Source: Argentina anserina
Taxonomy: Eukaryota; Streptophyta; Magnoliopsida; Rosales; Rosaceae
Direction of reading: 5' to 3'
Length of the DNA stretch: 64,000 nucleotides
Assembly: GCF_933775445.1 (NCBI RefSeq)
Contig: NC_065877.1
Location: 14,260,001-14,324,000, forward strand
Below, piece by piece: positions 37,925 through 50,559 of this stretch (its first letter is position 1; each line of letters begins with the position of its first letter). The notes under the pieces were generated by a model. It did no database searches. It saw only the letters and a program-made list of their open reading frames with translations, and was not told the origin of the DNA. Both the position numbers and the translations under genes were made by a program.

Positions 37925-40900
37925 CCCTCATTTCCCAAACAAAACCCAACACAAACTGCCTTTGTTCTGCTCTCTGCTCACTGATCACTTGTCACTCACA
38001 AACCCAAGATTGGAAGATTTAAAGATTGTGGGTTGTTGGTTGGGTTTGGAATGAAGGGTTAGAGAGACTTGGGTGGGTTCTTTTGGAGTCCACTCTTTGT
38101 CTCTCTGTGGAGTTGAAGAGGGAGAGACTCGCAAATCGTATATTGCAGAGGTTTAGAGAGAATTGCAAACAAGTAAAGTTGACGAAAGCGTGTGAGAGGC
38201 ACTCTTTTTTTTTTTTTTCTTCCGAGGTCTTTTTATTGTTTTAGGTTTGGGATCTGGCGGAAAGGACACTAGTTTGATGACCAAATTACAGGTGTGCCAT
38301 GGAAAGTGAAATGGGCACAACCCATTTTTATATGGAAGGAAGGAAAGAAATAAATGGAGAGGGAGATGATGGGGATTTCATATTCTAATGGTGTTTTATT
38401 ATGAGTGAAAATGATTTTGGACAACCAGGACTCTAGGAGTAGGGGGTAAGGTGGAGTCACCTCTTTTTCCTTAGCAATTTCCTTTCAATTGACAATTATG
38501 TCTTCTTTTTTTAATGAAAAAAGGTAACTTAAGTAATAAGGTTTAAGGATGAATCCAGAGATATTAAAAAAAAAAACAGAGAGATACTTTAAAAATGCAT
38601 TGCATTGTCTTGAGATGACCTCGTCCAAACCACCAAAAGTAGTCGACATGATCGTGAACTCGGTTTTGAATCTCACTGATTAAGTGATACTAATTTGAGT
38701 CATCAATCTCTTACTGGTGACCATAAAGAATAAGCGTTAAGTCCCATTATTCTTAAGTGGTCAGAGGGATGAAGTGTTTCAATGATTCCCTAGTGCGGAT
38801 TAGAACCTAAGCTTGCAACTTCTTTGAGGAAATTGTGTGATCTTGTCAAAGAAAAAAAAAGATATCGTCCATAATCTTGACAAATTCAATTGATGAAAAA
38901 AAGTAAACACATATTAACTTTATTGCTTTAGGATATACAATTTATTGTGTTTTCTTCCCTTGATAAACTCATTTGTTAGTTGTCCCAAGAATCAGAAGCT
39001 CACTCTTAGTTTTGAGTTTTGACCACTTGTTATGGATTTTAGACTTGCCATCAATATGTAATATGAGTGGTTTTTTAGACCATTGCGCATAAATCTGTCT
39101 TCTGTTGAAACACAAAATTGGCACAGACCATTTCATATTCTGATTTTAGAATGTAGAAAATAATGGACAAGTGCAAGTAGAAGTGAGTGGTACGTAAAAT
39201 TGATCTTATGAATCTTTCTTGACTTAGCTGCTATCCATTTTTTATTTCAATATGTTGACAGATGGAAATTAAAACTGTTCAAAAGATATTAGCTTTCTTG
39301 TTTTTTTCTTCTCAAATTAAAACACTTTGTTTTTCTTAAAATCATTAAACAAAGCATATTTGGCATAAACCCATTACAAAACCCTGATCTATTCTTGGTA
39401 GTATTATTATAAATGGGATTCGGCAGATTGCTTTCTTGACCTTAAACAATGACACAGCAATGGCCTATATTCCTCGAGCTTTTATATATCCAGAAATGAA
39501 GCTTCCCTCCTCTTTTTAGCATTAGTCTTTATAGACTCTTCGGTATCACCCATGTGCAAGCAAGTCTCTTTTCTCAGAATCTTATGATGAATTCATGATG
39601 ATGATGCATAAGCTCTACAACTTATCTTCTCCAATTATATATACAAATGAAAATGAATGAAGGCCAGAAACAAAGCAGCAGATTTATTTATTTGTAAAGA
39701 TAAAGACTTGTTGGCAATATATTAATTCGAGCAGATCCCATATACCACGTGTGAGTGAGTAGGTTCAACCATGTAAGAGCTGAGCTGAGCTTATCAGGAA
39801 GAAAAGAGAAGCCAGCTTTGTCATTGTTTTGTGGGATTGATTATATGAAATGATGAAGGAAATGCAGAGGTAGGAGGATGTTGTTTTCCAAGAAAGAAGA
39901 TTGTAAAGAAGAAAGATGGAGGACGAGGAGGAGACACACGAGGCATGTGAGACACTCACAGGGTTGGGTTTGCTTGGGTCAGCTGTCACAGCATTATTTC
40001 AGGTCAAATTTCAAAACAGGAAATGGATTCATGGTAGAGGCACAGTTGAACCCCATGTAATAAAGATAAGTGTTGCTCACAGACTGAGATGAGATGAGAT
40101 GTGGGATATGGTTGGGGCATGATGTTTAAGTGTGGTTCCATGGTCAATGTCACATGTATGAGTGATGTTCCCTTTTATTTTATTTGGCCAACATAGTGGG
40201 TTGAAAGCTCTACCAACAACAATGGATATGAGGTTGGCATGGGGATTTTGGCCAGTCTCCACTGCCTTGGATTTCTATGTAGGACTTCTTCCCCTTGCTC
40301 ATTTCTTTTCTGCTGATATTTTGTGCAATCTTCATTTCTCCACCATATATATCACACCTTGTTCAAAACATCTGAATTTTATCTTCTAGGTAAATATAAG
40401 TCGATTGTTTAGCTCGATCGAGGGAGTTGAGATCAGTAGACATATTATGTTCACATCAATTACAATTTACAAGTACTTTGAAATTACTTTAATGCTTGAG
40501 AATAAGTCATGGTAAGTAATACGATGCTTCAAAACATGAATATATGTTATATGCTAATATAGTTGAGGACTTGAGGTTAATGTAATGGTAATACATGTTG
40601 CTCACTTTGAGTATCTATAAACTGTTGGCTCCCCATCCCCAAATAATTAAAGTTCTAAACTGGTTGAGGCAATGATACTTTAATACTCATTAGAGTCCAA
40701 CATGTAAAATTCAACTTATTGAGGGTTTGTATTCTCAAAAAAAATAAAAATAAACTACTTGAAGGTTTGAGAGAGAGCAAGAATTTAGCTTTATTCGATT
40801 GATTGTATTGGAAAAAATATGCAAAAAGAATGAGAACGCGAAATTGAATGTAAATTTACACACTAACTGAGGTTTGCTAAAGTAGAAGTTTATGTCTTTC

Positions 40901-40930
40901 TGATAGCATAGTCAAAAACTGTTCTTGGAG
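37925..40930. other. Intergenic, PP2C promoter and unassigned DNA
   Basis: 37925 to about 38250 is the PP2C 5' UTR/promoter, CT-rich on the sense strand with a T/A run at 38207-38219. The rest has no coding frame I can support. A Ser-rich frame at 39989-39765 (-) has no family features. No tRNA or recognisable miRNA precursor was found. Confidence 0.45.
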
Positions 40931-42507
40931 CTAAACAATGTCATTTATCAAACGCCTGTGCCTATTATAATGCTTCTCCATGAAAACCTTTGAAGCCCCT
41001 TCAATGGTCCTCCTCCAAGTCTGCAGAAAATGAATGCAACAAAAAGAAAAGGGTTGAGAAACCATAATGTCAAAAATCTATGACATCAATATAAGCTGAC
41101 TTTCCTTTCCCCATTTGCAATTGTAAACAATATATCAGTCATCAAACTCATCATCACTACATTTTATACACATCATTTTCTATGTGCTTCATGTCTTTCC
41201 TTTCCCCATTTGCAATTGTAAACAATATATCACTCATCGAACTCATCATCACTACATTTTATACACATCATTTTCTATGTGCTTCCTGTCTTTTCCTCTG
41301 TGGACATAAATAGAGATGGGCACAGCATAGCTGGCAAATTGGACCAAATTACTCTAGTGACAACTTCAAGAATAGAAAAGGCTGCAGAAATGGAGTTAAG
41401 AGAGTTAGAGAGGGTATTTTAGTGAGTACCACTTGTTATACTACTAGGCTGCAGATTTTGAGGGAGATGGTAGCTGTTATTGGACCCTGCTCTATATAAA
41501 GCACAATGGTGCTTCCTAATTCTTACACTACAAAAGTGCTTCCTATGTTTGCAAACAACTCCTGCATAATTTTTCTTTTAGTCGGAAAAGTCTATTTCAT
41601 CAGCTACTAGATCGATGATTTATAACCAACAGTTGATTATAGGGATCAATAAAATTATTAGTTCAATATTGTGGTGGTAATTTACGTCTGTTTCTTGGGA
41701 CTTCAATCTAATTTAGCGGTATGTTTTGGACTGTAACGAACTACATAAATATTGCAGACACTAAATTAACACTCATAGCTGACATCGGGGCCATTAAGAT
41801 TCCCCCACATATGGTCCTAGTGTTGGTTGGTGGAAACCAATACAAGTAAATGAATCAATACAAATATCAAGAAATTCTAATGTTGGTAGCAATTTTTCAC
41901 AAGTGGTTATTATTAGGCTTTGACAACTGGTTTAACTTGGCTGTGAGTCTTCTAACTGTGTTTTCACAGAAGTAAAACATAATAATATATGGTTCATTCT
42001 CTTATTGGGTTGCAGTTAAATCTACACGACTCCACTAAGATCAACTGCCAGTTTGCCATTCATCTTCAGGGTTAATAAAAAAAATTGTACGAGAAACATG
42101 AATTGAAAGGATGAAAGTGTTACCTTGTGGATGGTACCAAAGAGAGACTTGTTCCTGATATCTCTTGATCTGCCATGAACACCAAGCTGCCTAAGCAGCA
42201 ATCCCTTGTTCTTAGTCCCAGCAACAACAGGAAGCAGTGACCTCCTCTCCACTAAGCTACCACTCTTGCCATCTGATAGACTCTCACTCTGTTCAAACTC
42301 ACCGCTCTTCCGGCTTCTCTTATTTTGTTTCGAAAGCGCCCTGATCGCCTTCTTCTTGGCAGAGGCCTCGGCCTCATTGCAAGAATCAGCAAATTTCCTG
42401 AGCAGCTCATCTGATCGCCTCTTGGTCACATGTTGAACACCAGCAGAGGCAGCAGCAGTAGCAGCAACAGCACTAGTAGAACTAGGAATAGGAGTAGGAG
42501 GGTCCAT
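40931..42507 (-). CDS. Conserved plant protein of unknown function
   Basis: A two-exon gene: 42507-42124 and 41020-40931, GT..AG intron, phase 0, 157 residues from the Met of MDPPTPIPSS. An earlier in-frame Met at 42558 would add 17 Ser-rich residues. I chose the later one because MDPP with an Ala/Ser-rich lead reads as the natural start. The N-terminus is low complexity, then a basic helical part (KRRSDELLRKFADSCNEAE, KKKAIRALSKQNKRSRK). The C-terminus LFGTIHK plus TWRRTIEGASKVFMEKHYNR across the splice junction looks strongly conserved. That tail pattern is familiar from uncharacterised plant proteins, but I know no function for it. Basic stretches suggest a nuclear location (inference). 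Confidence 0.75.
41100..41290. repeat. Tandem duplication in intron, 95-bp period
   Basis: TTTCCTTTCCCCATTTGCAA begins near-identical copies at 41101 and 41196. Each runs to TTTTCTATGTGCTTC. It lies in the intron of the unknown-function gene. Confidence 0.93.
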
Positions 42508-42558
42508 TACAATTGTTGATGATGATGATGAGGAATTGAGAGAGTATGAGAATTGCAA

Positions 42559-44209
42559 TAGGAGTTGGGAATTTTGGGGTTTGTGATTTTGGTAAGTGGG
42601 AAAATATTGGACCGTTGGAGTTATAGAGGAATATGATTTGTTTGAATAATTGGGGGTGGGCAGAGAGATATAGCCGTTAGTGTATGATTGATTGTCATGT
42701 GAATTTTTGGGAATACATATTTAGAGTACATAAATTCCAATTTGACATAATCTGATGCTTAAATAGGCTCCCCCCATGTTCACACTGACACAGATTGCAC
42801 TCCATCTTCCTGGATCTGGATCGGATCAGTGGATGGGTTTCAGGGAAACTGACAACAAGGCCCACAACTCTGGCTCCACAAACAATGACAATACAATGAG
42901 GAACTGACCTGAACGGAATAATCAACATTTGCACTGAAGAGGTTCATTCGGTGTGACCATGACTCGTACTGCTACCTACCTAGTCGTTTGCATAATGAGA
43001 GGTCGAGTCCATTCCTTCACTCGTAGATACTGGCTAAATATACTCATTTTTGTTGAATTTGGGTTACAAGGTTTAGCTGTCATTTACCAAATGGTCTTTA
43101 TAGATGCCAACTCCGGCAACTTAAAGTGAGTAATCCGTTATCAGTTACCGGACATGACTACAGAAAGGACCATCTGAAATGAGAAGTTTTGGGGAAAGAT
43201 TTGATAATAATAGCTAATACTTGAAACGCCAACATACAGGCAACGTCGAAATCAAGATAAATGGCAAAGAGATTGATTGAAGGTAACTCTCCAGTTAAAA
43301 ACATAGCTAATTGAAGATTTAAATAACTAATATCCATAAGTCCATATTACACCAGGTGAAACTTGCATCCAATTTTTGAAAATTCATCATCTTCAATTAC
43401 TACATTGAGTACATTCCCTAATTCTAGAGAAATACATAAATAACTACCCCAACAGCCGTGATATAAGATATTCAGGGAGCAACTGCTTGGAGAACAAGAA
43501 AACCAAGCTAATTTGGCTCCAGAGTCATGACATCTGGCTCTCTTTTCAATGGATCTCCACAAAATTCTGTTGGAATATGTATCGATACATAAATCCATTC
43601 AAACAGGTGGAAACCTGAAATTAAATATTTCCTTATGTTAAATAATTGGGTAAGAAGTTGCTCAATGTGGCTTTTGATATGAAATTTAAAACATTATTCC
43701 TTAGAAATATTCATTTCAATGACGTATCTATCCAACAAAATATAATGTTCACAAGCAAATACAGATTGAGTTATATTTACAATAGCTAACCCACACCATC
43801 CAGTTCCATTATATATACCATAGCTAAAAATGTGGATACTATGAGCATAGTGTAATGGCTGACCTCCTTACACCTATATTTTTAAATGTATGATGGCATT
43901 TGTAGTTAGAATTCAACAATTAATTCCAAACCTAATAGAGTTTTGCAAGTTCCAAATCAAGTCAACCAAGATTTGAGTCATCTGAGACAAAAGATTAACA
44001 TATAGTTATTAGTTAAATTTTGTTTTATTAGTGCTCCACCCCCACCCGACATGGAAAGAGCTGATTATGTTTATTATTTACTATATACGTAGACCTTTTC
44101 ACATTTTCTTCATGATCATCTGTAACTAAAAAATTGACCGAAACCGAATTATTGAAGAATTGAGTTTCTTACCAAGTTAAGTAGACCTGGTGAATTTCTT
44201 ACCAAGTTA
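42559..44209. other. Intergenic, no gene seen
   Basis: Upstream region of the unknown-function gene on the left and the 3' flank of POLD2 on the right. Open frames at 42695-42934 and 43347-43598 (-) show no family features. Confidence 0.45.
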
Positions 44210-47200
44210 TTAGAATTGAGTCCCGAAACTGAGTGTATGGCATTCAAGGGTTCTCATGTTTAGCTGCAAAATGAGAACACACCAACGTAAGAATGATTGG
44301 TGATTAGTTCCGAACTGCAATTTATCAGCTAATTCAGCTTATACTTCACACAATGGATCAAGATATCATAATGGGCAAACAAAAAACACATAAGACACGA
44401 CAAACCGGTCTGACATCAAGATTGATGCCAGCACTTGTTATTCTATAAGTTTCAAGCACGTGGCAAAGATACAGTGGCTTACCACAACAGCAACTCCTGT
44501 CTCACAGAATTTAGGAATGCAGATGAGTCTCACCATCTGCCCTTCAGATCCTAGAATTTAGGAATGCAGATGAGTCTCAAAGATTTGAAAGGTTGTAGAC
44601 TAATCAAGTCCTATTTTATGGTCTGAAGACTAATCAAGTCATAGAAAATACACAGAAATTAAATATGTTTTGGCAGCATGAAAATTTCTTTTATCTACCA
44701 GTGAATTAAAATAGCATACTCTAGCCAAAGAAGTTGAAAGAATATACCCTTTACCAAGCGACTACCGTATTTATCCTGATTACCAACAAAGTACACATGT
44801 GGACAGCTTTCCATCAGGAAGGGATCCCTATCTGTGAAGGGATAACACTCTGGAAGAAAATAATATCAACATGAGTATGAATTTGATAACACCAGAAAAA
44901 CTCAAACACAATGATATGGGAAGATTAAGGGAAAAAACAAGTCCATTTTTGTTTTGCTGAAGAATAGCAATAGGTCTCAGATTAGAGAACTCATCCTATC
45001 ACAAGATTACCAGCAACCTTAACATGTCAAATTGACTCAAACACATGACTACCAAAACTACACAAAAATATATGACTCATACCAAGAGTGTTTGGTGCTG
45101 TGGGTGCCAAATGCCTCCACCTCAATGTTCTTTCAAGATATTCAAGTTTATCATTTGCTTCTGAATACCTATCAAGATCATCTATATTTTGACCTGATGT
45201 TCCAACAAATCTGAAAACCAATAGATCACTATATCAATACAGGTACCTCATAAATATACCGAGGGTCACATCAATCCCATATTGTACCTCATTTCATCAA
45301 GATCAAAGGAGTGCGGATTAGTACATGATCTAAACATGTTATAAACTGATGACCCAGGGAAAAGGCATCTGTTCAAAGGCTGAAATGAAAAAAAAAAAAC
45401 AAACGGGGAGGGGGCGGGTTTCAGAAGCAAACAAAAGTCATGAACCAAAAGTATATTTTAAAGGTCATACACCCAACCTGTTGGGGCAAAGATGCATTTG
45501 CAGGGTCATCTACACCCGGCATGACATCTAAAGGCACACCTGCAGCTATCTGGCAAAGTGAAGTCAATCAAGCAATGAAATTCATGACGGAAACAAAGAT
45601 GAACTATTACAAATTAAAGTGGTCGAAAGAACCTGAGTCAACATAATATCCAGCTCTTTAATCGGTGACGACAACCTAGCTTGATCCTTTGGTGCCAAAT
45701 TCTGCCAACAACAAACAAATTGGCATCTCACCGATTTTGCTTGCAGGAAAAGAGCCTATATCACAATTAATAAACTAACTACAGAGATTGCTCTGTCCCC
45801 TCTATTATCAATTTTTTTTCTGAAGATAAAATTTTTAAAGTACACATCACTTACTTCACCACTCCTACACTTATAAGCAATCACTGAACAGTTGCACTCT
45901 ACCTTACCATCAGTAGCATCAAATTGTGTTACCTGTCCATTAAGAAGCCCACGAGGAAGTTCAACAGAGTTTCCAGCAACTACAACATGAACTATTTGCG
46001 ATGCAAGGTTTTGTTCCTGTCCAATGTACCAAAACAATAATATGTAAGAATTAATGCGGAACATAATGAGCAGCATGATCTTTAAAGGACAAAAGACATG
46101 CACCTTCTCATCTCCTAAATGTCCTGTTATATGATCAACAAGAAGCTGAAATAAGAGAGGATTCGCAGAGCTGCTTCCAACATGAAGCCCGGACACAAAA
46201 ACAACATACTTATCTTCTCCTGCATGTGAACAAATTAAAGATAAACAATTGGAAAAAAAATGGGGCAAAGGAATTAGTCCAAAATGCTAGAGCTTATACA
46301 CTACGCACGAAATATGAAAAAGGTAACATAATTATAAAGATGAGATCAACACAAGAACATTTTCCAGCCATGTACGATACTAGAGCATAAAAACCATTGA
46401 AAAAGAGGACTGGAATGAAGTTGTCCTTTTCTTAAGATTGTTACTGTATCAAAATTGAGAAAAAGTGAAGAAAATTTCAAAAGTACCAAAGCCAAGAGTT
46501 TTGAATTGATACTGATAGGTTCAGTTAGCATTTGCTGCTACTTTAACTTCCAATATATTAAGCGTAGTGCATACTATCAAACAGAGTTTGCACAATTCGA
46601 CCTTTAGCTAAAGAATCTACTCTATCATTTAAAACTGGATAATCCATTGAAATAGAGGACTGGAATGAAGTTGTCCTTTTCTTAAGATTGTTACTGTATC
46701 AAAATTGAGAAAAAGTGAAGAAATTTTCAAAAGTACCAAAGCCAAGAGTTTTGAATTGACACTGACAGGTTCAGTTAGCATTTCCTGCTACTTTAACTTC
46801 CAATATATTAAGCGTAGTGCATACTATCAAACAGAGTTTGCACAGTTCGACCTTTAGCTAAAGAATCTACTCTATCATTTAAAACTGGATAATTGAATCG
46901 TAAAGTGAAATTGGGGCATGTAACTGTGTATTTATACCTGTTCATCAATGTTTGTATTCACTGATTGTTCATTTATTTGATATTGATAGTGAGGATTACA
47001 CTAATCACCTAAATCATAACTCTAGTGGTTTACATAAATCTAGCTCAATAAAAGTTTACAGTTTATTTTATCAACTAGATTAACTGGTTCAATCCAAAAG
47101 TAAATAGACCCTTGATATATACAGCACAAGATGGAATCTTGAAGAGCAAATGTAAAACACAAAGAAATGATAAGAGATGTAATAGCATCATACTTGATTT

Positions 47201-48265
47201 AAGTGGCAATTCAATCTGGGGCGATAAGCCAGGTTCAAGAACATCTAGTACTACGAATTCACCTTCATCAGTCTCTTTCCCGTGCAATGCAACAATATTC
47301 CCTATCACCATGTTAAAGTAAAATGAGCATGCTTAAAACCAAGTGATTTTGCAATATTATGTTGAGCAAACATACTCTACCAGATCAAACTAAGCGGTTT
47401 AAATTAATGTCACAAACATGCTATCAACTAGTAAGTACTTCTGAAGGACGCGTCATATAAGACTGAAACTTAAAAGTCTGAAGAAATCAATCGTGAGTTA
47501 AACCACCACAGGCAAAACAAGATACCTGTTACATACACAGAAGGCGAAAGCACGCTCCCGGCAAGCTTAATCCTTCCACTCTCATCTTCCAAAACCAAAT
47601 AATCATCAGCGTGCACGAAATTACGCGGCTTGACAAGCGGCACTGCAGATCTCTATCAAACAAAAAACACAACAGCAGACAACAACTAAATCAACTAGTC
47701 GATAAAAAGAAAGCACATGACAAAACAAACTCAGAGAATTGAAACAAGTAACGCCGACCGTCTTAGAGTACTCGTCGAGAATGGAAGGCTTGAGCTTCAT
47801 GTGCTTGTAGAGTGTCCCAACAATGGTGCATTCCTTGGCTTCCTCCAGTCCCAAAATTGTGGTAACTGCAACACATACACAATACATAGACGTGTGAGGC
47901 TACAATTTAATCGAATCGGCGATAAAAGTAGAGGAAAAGAGAACCTGGAAGATGGGGCTTCCAATTGGGGAGGAGGGAGTAGAGGAGCGTCCTCATCAGA
48001 TGGAGACGAGCAAAGTAGATTTGGCTGTACTGCTGCCCACGGTACACCTCTTTCATCACGAATTTCTCGTCCTGCACCGCAAAATTGAGTTTGATTACAA
48101 TTGAGGAACTGTTGCGTCGAAACCCTAGGATACAATTAGACTTGAGATTTTGAGTGAGAGCTCTACTAGTAAAGAAAACAAGCGAGAGAGAGAGAGAGAA
48201 GGGGGGACCTGTGAGATGTAGGAGGCTTGTTTACGGTGGAGGTTTATCTCCGAATCGATTTCCAT
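44210..48265 (-). CDS. POLD2: DNA polymerase delta small subunit
   Basis: The B-subunit of replicative DNA polymerase delta, which bridges the catalytic subunit and the other accessory subunits in the nucleus. Fourteen exons (minus): 48265-48209, 48071-47945, 47865-47759, 47652-47526, 47301-47194, 46219-46104, 46016-45933, 45701-45633, 45549-45478, 45379-45288, 45210-45083, 44849-44748, 44550-44483, 44263-44210. All are GT..AG with consistent phases, giving 436 residues, the usual plant length. Recognised blocks: [36 protein letters not shown] (OB fold), [27 protein letters not shown] and [20 protein letters not shown] (inactive phosphoesterase domain), [20 protein letters not shown], and the end [11 protein letters not shown]. 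Intron 5 carries a 250-bp tandem duplication, and exon 13's acceptor sits on a duplicated exon fragment. No defects are seen. Confidence 0.96.
44506..44579. repeat. 27-bp duplication spanning POLD2 exon 13 and its acceptor
   Basis: AGAATTTAGGAATGCAGATG followed by AGTCTCA occurs at 44506-44532 and 44553-44579. The first copy codes for RLICIPKF in exon 13. The second lies in intron 12 and, on the sense strand, ends in AAATTCTAG, which is the splice acceptor. Confidence 0.95.
46394..46893. repeat. 250-bp tandem duplication in POLD2 intron 5
   Basis: 46394-46643 and 46644-46893 are direct copies starting CCATTGAAAWAGAGGACTGG and ending AAAACTGGATAAT. They differ at only a few positions, indicating a recent event. 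No coding sequence. Confidence 0.95.
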
Positions 48266-48391
48266 GGCGGGAAACCAAAGAGAAGCAGCCGGTCAATTTC
48301 ACTCCAGCAGGCTCACTAGGGCTTTGTATAAATTGAGAACACAAAGGAAGCAGCTGATTAAAATCCCCGATTACTGTGCCAAGAATTTGCA

Positions 48392-48464
48392 GGGGATGTA
48401 GCTCACATGGTAGAGCGCTCGCTTTGCATGCGAAAGGTACAGGGTTCGATACCCCGCATCTCTG
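48392..48464 (+). tRNA. tRNA-Ala (anticodon TGC), slightly degenerate
   Basis: A 73-nt cloverleaf: acceptor GGGGATG pairing with CATCTCT through two G-U pairs; D-arm GCTCACATGGTAGAGC; anticodon loop TTTGCAT with TGC; T-arm CAGGG-TTCGATA-CCCCG. Internal A and B boxes are recognisable (GTAGCTCACATGG and GGTTCGATACC). Compared with the usual plant tRNA-Ala there is a C-A mismatch at the top of the anticodon stem and an A-C mismatch in the T stem. It may be weak or a decaying copy. A Harbinger element begins 13 bp after its end, and the first TTTT after the gene lies inside that element (about 48501). Confidence 0.82.
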
Positions 48465-48973
48465 CTCGACTGTCTGAGAGCATTCGCACCAATAAAATGG
48501 TTTTGCTCAAGTAAAAGGTGGTCCCAGAAGCAATCAAGCAAATTGATTTTTTCACACACCGATTTACAATTTACTTGAGCAATTCAATTTTGTCTTGTTG
48601 TGAAATGATTAATTTTTTTACCAGATATATTTACAACAAATAATAATGTGCCACGTGTCATTATTGACTCGATATTATCCAAAATTTCCGATAAGATTTT
48701 TGACTAATATATAATTGACATGTATCATTGCCACGTGTCATTGTCGGTAAAATAATTGGAGAAGATTTCCGATAAGATTTTCGACTAGTAGAGAATTGAC
48801 ACGTGTCAATGTCGGCAAAATAATTGGACCAGATTTCTGGTAAGATTTTCGACCAATTTCCTATAAAACGTCTAATATCACTCATTATATACTCACACTA
48901 TTATGAAGAATCCGAGCATATAACTTATCATTCAATCTAAACACTTAGCAACATTTTCTTGTTCATCACTCTG

Positions 48974-50079
48974 ATGAACCATTTCAGCTTCCACAATTTT
49001 TTCAGGCGGAGACAACGTAAACAAGAAGAGGATGACGATATGGAGCAATCATTCGTGAATCAGGTGGTCATGGCGGAAGCACAACATGATGATGAATCAA
49101 CACGACCAAGCGGTTCACGTTGCGGTAAAAAAACCGAATAAGCCACGTCATAGGCTATCTAGGGGACGCAATCTCATGGAAGATTACTTCATCGAACATC
49201 TAATCTTTGATGCTCAAGACTTTCGCCGGAGGTACAGGATGAGCAGAGATCGATTCAACATTATCATGACGGACCTCTGCAACCACGACATGTCTTGGCA
49301 TCAAAGAGAAGACGACACTGGTTTGCTAGGGCTACTTCCCCAACAAAAGATGACCGGGGCTCTACGAATGCTAGCGTACGGGTCAGCCGCAAATCAATGT
49401 ACTGAAATTACAATGATGGGTGAATCGACTACCCTGGAATCTATGAAGTAGTTTTACAGCCAAGTGGTTCATCTCTATGGTCCAAGATACCTCCGCAGTC
49501 CAACACCGGCAGACCTCACGCGACTACTAGCTAAAGGTGAACGCCGAGGTTTTCCAGGTATGATTGGAAGCATCAACTGCATGCACTGGGAGTGGAAGAA
49601 CTGCCCAACCGCCTATCAAGGGGCATACTCGGGGTGAAAGGGTCGCCCAACAGTTATCCTAGAGGTAGTGTCCTAGAGCTAAAAATGACATTAATGTGCT
49701 CCACCTATCGAATGTGTTCTCAGAGATCCTTGCCAGAAGAGGCCCAACTGTCGTCTACGAAGTCCACGGGTACACTACAGCTTATTATTTGGCTGACGGA
49801 ATATATCCAAGGTACTCTACATTTGTCAAAACAATTTCCAATCCCCATACGCCGCAAGATAAGTTCTTCGCAAAGAAACAAGAGGCATACCGGAAAGATG
49901 TGGAGAGGGCATTTGGCATCTTACAATCTCGATGGGCAATTATATGTCATAGTTGTACATTGCACCACAAATCGGTAATGACTACCATCATGTTAGCTTG
50001 CATTATATTGCATGATATGATTGTTGAGGAAGAGTATGTGGATGACGAGGATGAGGAAGAAGAAGAAGAAGACTTGTAA
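48974..50079 (+). pseudogene. PIF/Harbinger transposase (DDE nuclease) pseudogene
   Basis: HARBI1/ALP1-like transposase remnant. N-terminal part in frame from about 49086: FRRRYRMSRDRFNIIMTDLC and MTGALRMLAYGSAANQCTEI (helical DNA-binding region). Then RSPTPADLTRLLAKGERRGF, GMIGSINCMHWEWKNCPTAY, a gap, DINVLHLSNVFSEI, YYLADGIYPRYSTFV, and KKQEAYRKDVERAFGILQSR, ending in an acidic tail. Defects: the first catalytic Asp (family GSIDCMHW) is Asn; there are in-frame stops at 49449-49451 (TAG) and about 49636 (TGA); and the segment coding the DLWIWHAYFG-type block before NDINVL is deleted with frame changes. The second Asp and the ERAFG Glu region survive. It cannot encode an active nuclease. Confidence 0.88.
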
Positions 50080-50559
50080 AACTCATCGAGGGCTTTCCGG
50101 GTTTATGATGGGTCGGTGAATGCACAAGGGAATCGAGTTATTTTTTAGCCAATCAGTAGAGATAGAGCTAATATACAACGGTTTCACGACCGTGTTGCCG
50201 ATCTCGAATCCGCTTACATCCATCGAGAGCTCCAGAGAGACTTGGTGAAACACATTTGGAGGGTGGAAACCAGTTAAATACTTTAAATATGTTTTTATTG
50301 TGTGTTTTCATGATGCTTGTGTTCAATTTATTAAGTTTGTGTTTAATTTCAGTATGTGTTTTAATTTAATGTGTATTTCAATTTCAACTTAATAAATAAA
50401 TTACATTTTATTTCTTGAAAAATTTAAATTACATAAAATGACGAGTCAAGCCCAGATTTATTTTTAGTACAATACTATAACTATTATGGAAATAGCACGC
50501 GACTTGGGTGATAACAATCCGAATATGTTTCATCGGTAGGTTGATCTTGACTAACTTCT

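Noticed and set aside
39568..39620. Short similarity to miR172 (AGAATCTTATGATG...GATGATGATGCATAAG)
   Set aside because: The match is broken in the middle and no matching hairpin arm was found nearby.
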